Below are positions 21,955-33,763 of a stretch of 64,000 bases of DNA, one piece after another. Origin of the DNA: Gavia stellata (taxonomy: Eukaryota > Chordata > Aves > Gaviiformes > Gaviidae); contig NC_082637.1 of NCBI RefSeq assembly GCF_030936135.1, positions 11,979,001 through 12,043,000 of the forward strand, given 5' to 3'. Made by a program: the position numbers and the translations under genes. Numbering within the stretch: the stretch's first letter is position 1; every line of letters begins with the position of its first letter. Under the pieces are notes generated by a model. It saw only the letters and a list, made by a program, of their open reading frames with translations, had not been told where the DNA came from and searched no databases.

Positions 21955-21960
21955 AATAAA
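21955..21960 (+). terminator. Polyadenylation signal of the SANT-like gene
   Basis: AATAAA 112 bp after the stop codon, in an AT-rich patch (TTTTAATAAAATTAAAAATAG) that stands out from the GC-rich surroundings. Confidence 0.8.
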
Positions 21961-22488
21961 ATTAAAAATAGCTTTCATACCAGCGATGGCAATCGACCAA
22001 TTCTTTCCCCCTCTCTGGGGGACGTTCCCCTTCTCACTTTCGAGATGAGCAGAAGGGGAACTCGTCTATTTACAGCCTCCGAGAAACTCCCAGGCCACAC
22101 ACCACAGGGCAAATATATTTTCTCTGCCCCTGCCCACTCCCTGATGGTTTCCAGCTGTGCCTGGGGCTGGCAGGACACCAGCCCAGAGGACATGCCGCCG
22201 GGCTGTGGAGGGGAGCAGGGCTGCCACTGTGGCTGGGGAACACAGGGAGCCCGGCCAGGGCAATGGCTGCATCATTCTGCAAGGGAAGGGGCTGAGCTGG
22301 GCGATGCTAGGAGGCACTGGGGCTGGGGATGCAGCACATGCTGGAGCCATGACCCCTTGGTTCCCAGCTCCTCTGCAGGTCACTTCCAACCAGCGAGCTG
22401 GGGCTGTTGCAGCTGGTATTGCAGGCTTGCAGCGTGCTGCAGTGAGCCCCCTCCTGCTGCCGGGGGCTCAGGACGTGGGTCACCATCA

Positions 22489-23240
22489 GGTAGCGTAGTT
22501 GCAGGTGCACCATGGCACATTATGCTTGGCAAAATTGTCACTGGCTCTTGGCCGGACCTCCACCACCTCCACCAGGATGCCCACATCCTCCATGGAGATA
22601 GGGTGGACGTGCCAGCCGCCTCCAGGATCTCTTGGCCACGTCCAGGGAGAGGATGTAGCCAATGCCACTGGCGTAGGGCGGATAGCCATTAGGACAGTAG
22701 TCCTGCCATGCCATGTGCCACTTGCTGGAGGGCTGATGGATAACCTGCCTCCTCTCCTGGGAGAAGAGGGACCCCACGTAGAGGCCGGCCCATGCCAGGT
22801 CAAGCCCAGCCAGGAAGGTGGGCAAGCAGTCCATGTTGAAGCAGTCATCATCCATCTTGACGATGTAACGGGGCCAGCACTGCTCAGATGCCATGCATGA
22901 CCACGGTGAGGTTGCAGTACATGTCCCTGTAGCTCCTCAGCAAGATGTCCTTCCTGCCCTTCCCGCTGCACACTCCAGCCCACTGCTGCCTTGGATGCCT
23001 GCCCCACCAGAAACATCATCTGCCAGGGGCTTGCCAGGGCACCCCACATCCGCCAGATGACGTGCCAAGCCTCAGCATGGCCCACCATGGACATCACCAG
23101 GATAAGCAGCCCACACCAGCTGGCTGGAGCACCCCATGTGTGGCCAAGCCATGGAGAGGGGCCAGGGGCATGGCCAACAGGGCTACCAGCGAGGTGGCTG
23201 GGGACAGCAGGTGCTACAGCACCAGCGAGCAGCAACATGA
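22489..23240 (-). pseudogene. Broken beta-1,3-glycosyltransferase (GT31) gene
   Basis: Read on the minus strand, the GT31 motifs occur in order but in different frames. LLILVMSMVGHAEA and WRMWGALASPWQMMFLVG are near 23110-22990. DILLRSYRDMYCNLT is near 22950-22890. YIVKMDDDCFNMD (the DxD metal-binding motif), SSKWHMAWQDYCPNGYPPYASGIGY and LSLDVAK follow to about 22640. ISMEDVGILVEVVEVRPR with a short C-terminus ends near 22489. There is a stop after the NLT segment and there are at least two frame changes (about 22960 and 22630). Matches to the family are otherwise strong, so the loss looks fairly recent. No introns are seen, as in many GT31 genes, so it could be a decayed original or a retrocopy. 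Sequencing error is an alternative for single-base shifts. Confidence 0.75.
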
Positions 23241-23766
23241 CAGCCCAGATGGCATCTGGCAGGGGAGAAGCGTGGGCGAGCAGTGCCGGGAAAGCCCGTT
23301 ACCTCTCATGGCACCGTCCCTCGTCCCACGCCAGCTGTGGCCCTGCGTCAGAGAGAAGGGCCATGCTGCAGAGGCACACGGGCCCTGTGATGCAGCAGGT
23401 AGGGAGATGGGGCCCGTGGGGGCTGCCAGGAGTGGGGCCAGCCCCGGTGGGGATGGTGCTCCCACAGCCGCACACAAACCCTCCTCTGTGCTCCCGAGCA
23501 GGGAGCAGAGCTGCTGGCTGCTGGCCACCAGCTCCGCCCCAAACCTCACAGCCGTGGGGCCACTGCCTGCAAATAGCTGTGCCCTGGCTTTACCCCCCGC
23601 GGGCCAATTGGGGTGGGTGAAGGTAGAAAGGTGGTATCTCCCTTCCTGAGCCCTGCGGCTTGCAACCAGTGAGGTTGCAATGGGAGGGCACCTTTGGGCT
23701 GTGGTTGCCCACGCTCCCCCCCACACCCTGCTGTTCTCCCTGTCATCCTTCTGTGCTCCCCACTTC
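23241..23766. other. Spacer with no recognised gene
   Basis: GC-rich unique sequence between the glycosyltransferase remnant and the tandem array. I see no exon, motif or repeat that I can support. Confidence 0.4.
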
Positions 23767-24240
23767 CCTGCCATGATCCCCATCATCCCACTGAGCTCCC
23801 CACCACCCTGCCATGATCCCCATCATCCCACCACACTCCCCACCACCCTGCCATGATCCCCATCATCCCACTGAGCTCCCCACCACCCTGCCATGATCCC
23901 CATCATCCCACCACACTCCCCACCACCCTGCCATGATCCCCATCATCCCACTGAGCTCCCCACCACCCTGCCATGATCCCCATCATCCCACCACACTCCC
24001 CACCACCCTGCCATGATCCCCATCATCCCACTGAGCTCCCCACCACCCTGCCATGATCCCCATCATCCCACCACACTCCCCACCACCCTGCCATGATCCC
24101 CATCATCCCACCACACTCCCCACCATCCTGCCATGATCCCCATCATCCCACTGAGCTCCCCACCACCCTGCCATGATCCCCATCATCCCACCACACTCCC
24201 CACCACCCTGCCTTGCTCCCTGCTATCCTGCCGTGATCCC
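23767..24240 (+). repeat. 40-bp tandem array with alternating variants
   Basis: About twelve copies of a 40-bp unit (CATCATCCCA, CCACACTCCC or CTGAGCTCCC, CACCACCCTG, CCATGATCCC). Two variants alternate (CCACACTCCC and CTGAGCTCCC), giving an 80-bp higher-order period over most of the array. It is non-coding, with very little divergence between units. Confidence 0.95.
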
Positions 24241-24659
24241 CACCGGAGGCTGCAGCCTCCTCCCTCCAGCCCTGGGTCACCACGGCACCCATTCCTGGAG
24301 CCCTGGGGGTGCCAGTGCAGTGGGACAGGCTGTTCCGCCACACAGAGGTCCCCAGCAGGAGGTGAACTGCAGGGAGGGGTGCCCGGGATGGGGTGCAGCA
24401 GGGGGCTGTCTGCAGAGGAGGGGGGGACTGCAGCAGGGCCTGCAGTGGGGTGCTCTGGGGGTCGCAGACCGGAGGTCCATGGGGTGGCATTGGAGGTGCA
24501 GTGGGGGACAGCGGCATGCAGTACCGGGAATTGGGGGCGTTATACTGAGTGTGCAACGGGGTGCGTGGGGTTGCAGTGGGGGTGCAGTGTGAGCGCGCTG
24601 GGGTGCAGTAGGGCGGCGGTGGGGCTGCAGAGGAGGTGCAGTGGGGTGCAGTGGAGCCC

Positions 24660-25030
24660 AGCGCTATGCACTGCCCATGCGGCCCGGCCCGGACTAGAGT
24701 GACAGCTCGGCAGCCAGTAGGAGATCAGGGAGGAGAGGCAGGGGCGGGGTGAGCTCAAGGCCCGCCTCACCGTCAGGGGCATGACCGAGAGGTGCTTTAC
24801 CCAATCGCAGAGGCTGCTTGCGGAGCAAAGGCGGCGCGGCCAATCATGTAGCGGGGCGGGGCGGGGCGGGGCGGGATCCCCCGGCGGCGCGGGGTTCGCA
24901 CCCCGGCGCCGTCTAACCTGCCCGAGGGCTGGAGCATCGCCGCCCCCCCCCGGGCTCGCCCCCTCGCCAGAACAGAGGGTCGCCCCTCGGTGCAAAGGGG
25001 GTGAGCCCCACCCAGGGTCTGCTTCACCCC
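24660..25030. promoter_or_regulatory. CpG-island promoter-like block with no assigned gene
   Basis: Contains two CCAAT boxes (24801-24805 and 24840-24844) and a run of overlapping GC boxes at 24851-24875 (GCGGGGC repeated), then CpG-dense sequence to about 25000. This is a typical housekeeping-type core promoter. No coding exon was recognised within several kilobases on either strand. It might have served the broken glycosyltransferase on the minus strand or drive a non-coding transcript. Confidence 0.5.
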
Positions 25031-28000
25031 CACTCCGCCGTGCAGGGGTGCGTGGAGTGGGCTGCTGGGCAGGCGGGGGGGTGTCCTGCCAGGGGCACGC
25101 TGTGACACGGCACCCTCTGCTCCCTTCCCTGCCCCAAAAGCACCCCACGCAGCACGGCTTGGGGTGCCCCCTGCCCACCCCAGCTTGGGCACAGCGGCGT
25201 GCCAGAGGGGCAGTGGGGCAGGGCTGGACCCCAGCCCCTTTCCAGCGAGCCCCCGGCCCTGGGACGCAGGCACCGGGCGGTTTCAGCGAGGGGAACGGGG
25301 GCTGGCACCAAGGGGACACAGGTGTGGAGGGGTCTGAGACAGCCAAAGCCGTCGCCTATTCCTGTCAGTATCCATCTGAAACAACCCCTGTGCCTGGTGA
25401 GGTCCCTCCTGCTCCAGACACAGGCAATCTGCCCGCGCTTGCAGGGCTGGGTGACAGCGAGAACACGGGGCAAGCCTGGGGAGAGGAAAGCAGGCTCCTT
25501 CTGGGGCATGCAAGGCCTTCTCCAGGCTGGAAATGGAGGTGAAAGCAGCAGATCTCAGCAGGATTTCAATGCTGCTGTCTGGTGGCCCAGGGACCGTGAG
25601 GGTCCAGCTCTGGGCAGCCAGATATACAGCTCTTTCCCCCTCCATCCCAGACAACAGCTTACAACAGGGCAGCTGCAGCACACTGAGCAGGCCCCCTGCA
25701 CTCCAACAGCCATGCGACCCCCAAAGCAGCTAGAGCAGACCCTGGGGGTAGTGGGGGCCTGGGAGAGGATTTTTGCCTGGATTTATCCCACTCTGGAACA
25801 GGTCAAAGCTGCACCACCCTCCTGATCCTCTCCTTCCTCCATGGCCTGCCCCAGCCCAGAGCCTATATATAATGTCTGGAGGAATTGAAATAATATTTTT
25901 ACCTGCCAGTGGAGCAGGCAGTGACCCCTTTTTCCCTGTACCCTGCTCCCAGCCGTCACCAACACGTGGATCCCTGGAGGCGATGCCATGTGCCCACTGG
26001 AGCCCTGTCCCACCCCACAAAGCAGAGGTACCGGCAGTGTGATCCAAATGACTGAGCTGAGAGCAGCTTTGGACTGTGTCCTGTGCTTGCCTGCTCCTGC
26101 CACTCAGCCCTGCAGCTTCCCCACTGCACCAGCCCCTCCACTTCGCTTTCGTGCCCCAAGGCCTGGGGTGACCTGCTGAGGGGCACACAGACCTCCTGGC
26201 CATGGCTCACCTGCAGCCCAGCTCTGATGGCCACCCTCCTAAAGCCCCTGGCTGCGGCAAAAGCACTGGGTGCTGGCATTAGGAACAGTCCCCTGCCTCT
26301 CGAGCCTTGCAGAATCCTTCTCATCAACTCCAAATGCTGAAGGAGAGGTTTACCATGGGGTAAATAGGGGTGCAGGGTGACTCCTGCCAGCACCCCATGC
26401 ACACACCGCTCCTACCTCCTCACGCCTCTCCCTGTGCAAGTGGTCGGCATTTGCACCTCGGTGCTTTCTCCCAGGCTGCTGAAGGATGGACCTGCTGCCA
26501 GAGATGGGTCTGCAGCCTCTGCCGGCGGCATGTCCAGAAGGATGGACACCTCCAGGCACGGAGGCACCTGGGTCAGCCCTTGGGCACTTCTCTAGTGCAC
26601 TTTCTTTTAAAACCATGATGTTTTGCAATGGAAATAGAGTCACTTTCATCAGCAACTCCTAACTCTTCATAGGTGGGCCAGAAGGCAATGATGGAGTATT
26701 TGAGTTTGCGGCCATGCCCTGAAGGTCTCACACGCTGCAAAGCAGCACCCAGCATCTCCCTCCCCAAACAACCACCCAACTGGGGTACGACGCAGGACCG
26801 ATTAGGCAGAAGTATAACTCCAAAATCCAGAACTGAGTGAAGCAGGAGAGGGTGTCTAAGGACAGGGAGCGGAAACTGCTTTGAAGTGTGTCAGGATGTT
26901 TATCTTGATGTCAAAAGCCCTAGTTCACTTTTTTAATGAAGCGGCTTTCCACTTTGAAGTGGATCCTCCTTGCGCTGTGCTTGGCAGTGGCTCAGGGAGA
27001 TCCCGCACAGACTTCACCCTCGTCAGACGTTAATTTTTCTCATGTGACTTGCCTGAAAAAAGCTCCGTGTTGCAGCAGACAGGATGAGCCAGAAGTGAAG
27101 ACTCAGGGCTGAGAGCAGCCAAGCTGCATTCGGACCTGCCAGGCAGAGGATGGGGTCGGGTGGGTTTTTGAAGGTAGCCCTTAGCCGGAGCACACCTGTG
27201 GTCTGAGATTGAATTTCAGTTGAAGGCGTGGTGCGGGGAGACGCTCGGTGTCTGGGAACACTTGGCAGCTCCCTGCATCAGGGGCTGCACCCTGATCCTC
27301 GGGGTGTACTAATGCTTATGGGGTCCCTCGAGAGGAGCTGGCTGTTGCTCCATGTACCCCCCCAAACAGGGACGAAGCCTCCAGCTCAGATTATCCATCT
27401 TTCCGCAGGAGATGCTTCATTAGTTAATTAGAACAACAATCCTCATGGGCTCATCTGGGATTTGTAGCTGTGCTGGCAGGAGATTTGCTGACTGCAGGCA
27501 AGCCCTAGGGCAAAGCTCCTCTGGAGGATGCGGCACCAGGAGACCACTGGGACTTACCTTCCATCCTGCTGAGCCGGGAGCCTCTGGATTGCCCTTGTTC
27601 CAAGTCCATTTAATTTTAGCCAAAATACTCTTCCTCAAAATGTGGAGCCCTGGGTTTTAGCCCTGGAGGTGGTGAAGCATCTTCATATAAAGTAAGAATA
27701 AACTGTAATATTCCCCTCGGTGTAGGCACCACTCACACTCCAACAGGAAGATTCAATGTGATTTCTTTAATACAGCTTCCATTGAGAGCACTGTTCATAC
27801 ATAACAGCATATTGCTTAGCACTTGGCTCTCTCAAGGGAAATTTTAGTGGTGGTATTTGAGAGGGGGGAAATGGTTTTTATGAGAAAACTTTAATCTGCA
27901 AGCCATAAAGGGAACAGTGTCTCTGCATCCCATGGAAAATGTTCTCAGCCTCCGCTAACATGGTTTTATCTTCCTCTGCAGGCTTGCTTCTTAAGATAAA

Positions 28001-31000
28001 TTTATCCAGGATTGCATTTGGTGTAACAGTTTGATTTCTGTTGGTGCAAGGCTGATTTCTCACGAGAGTAACTGCCTTAATTTCCAACCACTTGACACCG
28101 AGCGCAGATGCACTTTGTACTTGTAGACTTTGTTCTCGCAATCGCAGCCCATGGGATAACCTGCACCTGCTTGCCGGTCACAATGTGCCGAGGCTGCTCC
28201 TCCAGCAGCATCTTCCTGGGTTGATATATGGGCCCTGGATGTCTGCTCCAGGGCTAGAAATGTTTGACTTTCTTGTCCTAACACAAAAGTCAAAGGCTTG
28301 CAGGACAAGCAGGTCCTACCCCAAGATTCATCCAAAGGAGGTAGATCCAGGTCACAGCACTCTGGTGCACCTCTGGCCACCCCCGAAGTCTCATTGCTAC
28401 AGCAACACCTCGAAGTTGGCATTGCAAAATTATTTGCAATTTTATGCTGTTGCCAAGATCTTCCTCAAAGCCTTTGTGGGTTTTATTTTGCTCCGGTTTT
28501 CCATGTAACTTCATCCCCTTTCCCATGCTCTTCATTTTGACCCAGGTCCCCTCCTTGAGGAATGACCTTTCCCACCCGTTCGCCCGCTTCACTCCACTCC
28601 TTGGCCACTCTGGCCCTGCAAATCTCGTTAAAGGATGCATTCATTTACTGGAAGTCTCCAGCATGCCGCTCTGAGCAATTCTTGTGCTGTCTGCAGGCGC
28701 TCTGCCCTCCTGGCTGCTCTATTAATTTATTTTAGCAAGCTCCCTGATTTCTATGCAGTTCCCTTGATGAAGTTAAGCACAGCTGCAGTGGTTTTTCCGC
28801 TCAGCAGAGCAGCTCTTCAACAGCCCTCTTCTAAATTGCATGGGATAAAGTCCCAAGTCTGGCCCTCCCATGAGTTCCCCCACTAGCCTCTACAAGAAAC
28901 TCAACTACCAGCAGCTAGAAATTGTGGTGTTTTGCATCACCACCACACTTGCCTGGTCTCCCATGGCACGGTGTCCCCCTTCCCTGTCCACTGCTCCGCT
29001 CCGGCCGTGTGACCGTGGCAGCCCCTGTTTGTCCCTCGACACAGTCCTTCTGCAATGCTACAATCCCTGTGAGTACAGCTAAGCCATTTGCCCCTCATGT
29101 CCATGGCCCCTGCACCCCTATCCTCATGAAAAACCGGGCATGCCCTGCCGCCCTGCTGCTTTCTCACACCTCCAGGTGTTGTGGCACAGGGTGCTGCTGG
29201 GGCAATGCTGGTTCCTGATGCCCTGGGTCCATCTCTGAGCCCCTTGTCCCTGCTCTGGACTGGCTTTGTCATGCTCAGCTCTGCCCCAGTTGCATAGGAT
29301 AGGTACCCATGGCATGCTGCTGCCCTGGAGCAGGGACCTGGAGAGATGCCCCATGGCAGGAGCAATGCAGGGGCATGCAGTAGGGCTGGTCTTGCTCCTT
29401 TTGCAGCTGTATCTCCCACTTGCGGGTGCCTGGCTCCCACCTGACCCTCGCCCAGCACCCTGCAGACTGGGGCTGAAGCTTTGAGGGGTTCCTGCCATGG
29501 GATGAGGGCTGGGGATGGCAGCGGGGAGGGTGAGACACAGGGCTAGGTGACAGGGAAGAAGGAGGAATGAGCAAGCAGGCTCCCTGTGGGTTGCTCCAGG
29601 GGAAGCAGGGTCCCATTGCATGCTCAGAGCTGCTCCCTCCAGGCTGGCCGTGGTGGGGCCACAGTCTGCAGGGCTGAGGGACGGCTGGAGACAGAGCAGG
29701 GCAGGCGGCTCCAGCGCCTGTGATCTGTGCAGCGGTGCCAACCATGGGTGATGGATGGGTCTGCGTTCAGAGGGCGGTTGAGCCTTGCTACTCTGACGAG
29801 AAAATCATCGAGTGGCTGCAGGGTGCACTGGGCAAATTGCAAAAGAAGAGAGCAGCCAGGCCATTCTCCGAGCCTTTCATCATCCCCAGTGTGACATGGT
29901 GACAGCCGTGCTCAGCCAGGGAGCAACCTCTGGCTGCACCCTCGGTGGGATTTACATTGACTGTGGTGGAAAGGCTTCATCTCGCTGGGGCCTGGCAGCA
30001 GAGCAAGCAGGAGGGAGACGAGGACCTCCCAGGGCAGCAGTGGGGGATCTGTTGCCTCTGGCCATGGAGTTTCATGAAGATGCAGGAGCAAATGCCAAGG
30101 TGGGGGCAGAACGGAGTTGCACATCCCTCCCCACACACCTGTCCCTGCACCCTGCAGTGATAACACCATGCTCGGGGACCACCAACCCCCAGGTGACCAA
30201 ACTGGTGGCACCAACAGCCACACTACCACCTGCACCTCGCAGCCCCTGGGACTAGCAAGGGGCACGGCACCCTCCTGCACCTAGACAGACCTTAAAGGCT
30301 GATACCTCCACCAGCCCCCACCCGCTGCTGCCCGCTCGGGTGTGCATGGGCAGGGAGAGGAGGAGGGATGATGGGTCCTGCCTGCACGCACGCAGCCTGC
30401 TGCAGGGCTCAATAATTCAGGCCTGACACATTAAAGTTGCATGGCGTGCAATTGCCATCTGCAATGACAGACGGCATCAGGGCTGCTGTCTGGTGAGTCT
30501 GGCCCGGCAGACATGGGCAGGCAGTGGCGGGAGGGCCCAGCAGCCTCACGGGGAGGGCAGGCTGTGGGCAACAGACAGAGCATCCCTGCCGTGGGAGTTA
30601 GGGGTGGGAGGAGGTTGTGGACGGAAGCACAGTCCCGGCCTTTGGGATATGCATTTGCAGGGAGCATGTATTGGATCAGGGAATGCCGGCCTGACAGCAC
30701 TGACAGCCCAGCAGGCAGGACAGGGCTGCTGGGACACAGGTGGCTGAGCCGGGGCGATGCTGTCCCCGGGGTCACCCCCTTCTCCTGCATCACCCCTGTC
30801 CCTGGCAGCCTCTCTGGCAGGACAGAGGCCACGAAGTCTTGTGCTGCCCCAGGAACCCAGCCAAAGCCTTTCCCAGCTGTGTCTGTCCCCACATCCCTGC
30901 AGCCACCTGCCCTGGTGGGGCTCGAACCCGCCATCCTTCCCCAGCACCGAGGAAGCGAAGCTCTTCACCGGCTGTTCGGGGAGCTGGTTGCCATGGGGAT

Positions 31001-33763
31001 GTCAGATGTACCTGGTTGTTATAGGGACACTGTTGCCATGGTTATGCAGTTGCTGTGCCTGGCAGACGCAGGGATGGAGCATCAGGAAGGCTGTTTACAC
31101 TGGACAAGGATGGGAGTCACAGAGACCCCAACTCTCTGAGCAGTGGGGGAAGGCAGAGTCCAGCCTTTGCCACAAGCGCATCCCCACGGGGCTGAAGCTG
31201 GAGATCATGGGGATCCCACTGGCAAAGCTCACCCAGCCCCGTAGGGATGGACAGGCTATTGGATGGGTTTCTGCCCCATTGGGGCTGGGGGGTTGAGTGG
31301 GGAGGGAAATTCCCAGCTCTCAGTGGGCAGCCTATGGGCCCTGGGGGATGAGCTGTGCTGGCTGGATCCCCTCCAGCGCTGCTTGGCCAAGCTCCCTCCC
31401 CGGCAGCATTGCCCACCACTTGGCCTGTCCTTGAGATGAAAAATGCAGTTGCAGGTTTAATTAAAACAAGAGGGAGCACTGAGCCGCCCCGGCAGCCTGG
31501 AGAAGCAGACTCCAGCAGAGCCTGTGTGTGGCTCCTCTGGGCTTCCCTGGGCAGCTCTGCCAGCTAAAAACCCTGCCTGCCTCTGCCAGGACCCCTCGGG
31601 GGTCCAGACCTGCATGTGCCACCCCATCGTGTCTGCTGTGGGGCAGGCCAGGGGCTGCACAACTGCTTTCAAAGGAACATGCATCCCACCACATGCTCGC
31701 TAGGCTCAGTTATTGTAGGGTCTACACAAACTTGGCAAGCAGTGGGTTTGCACTTCAGCCCTACAGCACTGAGCCAAGGGACGAGCGCGAGGCGTAAGGA
31801 TGCTGCATGGAGCACTGACACCTCCATGAAATTGGGGTGCATTTGTGCAGGACCACCCGCCAGGCTGCTGCACACGCCGGGGCAGCACAAGCCCTGTGTT
31901 CAGTGTGAACCACACTCCAGCGTGTTGCTGATGTGAAAGCTGAAGATGAGCTCCTTGTTCTCTGGGGGCTGCTACTGCCGGGGGTGTGTGATTGGACTTG
32001 GTGAAGTGAGTAACGTTTTTAACTAAAAAATTAATCCTTAATCAGCTGCCTGGCTGGACCAGACAGGGTATTTTGCGTGGCAGAGAAAGGGCTGGAGGGT
32101 GAGCTCTCAGGGCAAGGAGGGTGACAGGTGCAGGTCCCCCAGCCCCCTTGCACAGTGACCGGGGCTCCTGCCCAGCCACCCCGGACTGCCCAGCACACCC
32201 CCATGTCAGCCTGGCTCCCCACAGCCATCACTCCCCACAAGGCCCAGAGATGCAGGCAGCAAAGCCCTGAACCCGCCACTGCCGCTGTGGCCCTCGCCAG
32301 CTCACCCCTCCTTCTGCTCTGCCCACCCCATCCCCGCCATCCCCTCCAGCCACCCGCGCAGCCCCCCGAGCCCACCCCGCTCCAGCCAGCTGGGGTCCAG
32401 CTCCCAGGCAGCAGGTTTAATTAGATTGCAATCCTATTACATAGCTGCCTGCCCGCCCACAGTTGCTAATCCTGTTAGGCATCCAGTAAATCTCCCTGTG
32501 CCGGGCTCTGTCCCTGGGGTATGGGGAGGGGGGCTACTGGCGGGTAGGCTCTGCTGAGCCAGGATGTGACTGCCGGGGTGCAGAGCATTGCCTGACAACT
32601 CACCCCTGAAGACTCCTGCGGGGTTGGGAAGAGCCCAGGGGGCTGGAACAGTTCCCAGAGGGCTGAGAAGGGGCAGTGGGGTTCCCCTACTCCTCTCTGG
32701 TCCATCTTGCCCCCTCTGAGCTGCAGGAGCAGGGTGGAAATGTCCTGTCCTTGAGCCATACACACAGCCCTGGTGTTTGCCACCACACCATGGTCATCAC
32801 TGGCTCCAGTGGGTGCTAAGCCCATTGGCCTGACCACGGGGCAGGATGAAGAACAGGGGCTGAGACAGGGTTGTCCCAACCATATGGCGGGGTACAGTCC
32901 ATGCAATGACCCCTCCCACTGATGCTCAGTGCCCTGCAGAGACAGGGCAGCTGCTCATGGCTGGTGGCAACAACAGGGACACGGGGTTCCTGCTCCACTG
33001 CTCCTGGGTGGGTGCACTCACATGTGGGGCATCGAGAGGGGCTGCTCTGGGCAATGGGGTGACACCAACGGGCTGTGGGATCCTGGAGATGTGGCCCTTG
33101 CAGGCAGTGTGCTCTCAGACCCGTGCATCGCCATGGCAGGCAGCACCAGCACCACTCCCCAGGGGCAGTTTCTCCCAGGGCTATGGGCTCCCTGCTGTCC
33201 TGCTGGCCTTGGGGGGACCCCGGCTGCCTTGGCATAGCACAGCTGCCCATGGCCAGGCATTACAGCCATCCTGTGAGAGCACAGTGCCACGGCAAAGCCA
33301 TCCGAGCTCTGCAGCCTGCCCTGCAGCGAGCCGAAAGACTGCAGCCACTGGCCCCTCACCTCTTGCCGGCCACCTTGCTCTATGCCGGAGCTGCGTCAGC
33401 CCCAGAGCAGCCCACCATAGAATAGCAGCTCTTGCTACAGACCCCTGAGCAAGAGCCAGAGACTGTTGCCATTCCCCTCTCTCCACCCGGCCACATCCCC
33501 TGGGCACCTCCATGACCCAGCAAAGAGAGGAGAGTGGCCCCAGCTCAGCTTTGAGCCCCTCCAGCTCTGCATCAGACTGAGCCACAGCAACTCCCGGAGA
33601 CAAGTTCAACCAGGCTGTAATTGCAAGAACAGCAGCACGGGCAGCTGTGAGCCCACCCAGAGGAGTCCTGGTGCTCCCGGGGATGGGCAGCCAGCAAAGA
33701 GAGTGGGTGCCGAGTCCTGCAGGGCTGCTGTCCGTGCCAGAGGAGTCCGGGGTGCCGTCGGCA
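25031..33763. other. Gene-poor interval, 8.7 kb
   Basis: No exon could be supported on either strand. The stretch 26600-29000 is much richer in A/T than the rest of the window, with a SINE- and LINE-free appearance by eye. CCTATATATAATG at 25860-25871 resembles a TATA box but has no gene after it. A pol III B-box-like word (GGTTCGAGCCC, minus strand, near 30920) has no convincing tRNA around it. The RFX-like cluster at 30987-31045 is entered separately. The upper end is likely to include the 3' UTR of TMEM8B. Confidence 0.45.
30987..31045. promoter_or_regulatory. Cluster of three RFX (X-box)-like sites
   Basis: GTTGCCATGGGGAT at 30987, GTTGTTATAGGGAC at 31015 and GTTGCCATGGTTAT at 31032 resemble the RFX consensus GTTGCCATGGYAAC. 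Three sites in 59 bp is more than expected by chance for a 14-bp motif. The nearest recognised gene is TMEM8B, whose 3' end is 2.7 kb away, so a distal enhancer is the simplest reading. Confidence 0.35.

Noticed and set aside
25855-25875. TATATATAATG resembling a TATA box
   Set aside because: There is no CpG leader, start codon context or exon downstream on either strand.
26573-26779. Small minus-strand frame containing AFWPTYEELGVADE
   Set aside because: No start context, splice sites or family resemblance; too short to support.
30900-30960. Minus-strand tRNA-like B box (GGTTCGAGCCC) near 30920
   Set aside because: The T stem has a mismatch, and no matching acceptor, D arm or anticodon arm could be drawn around it.
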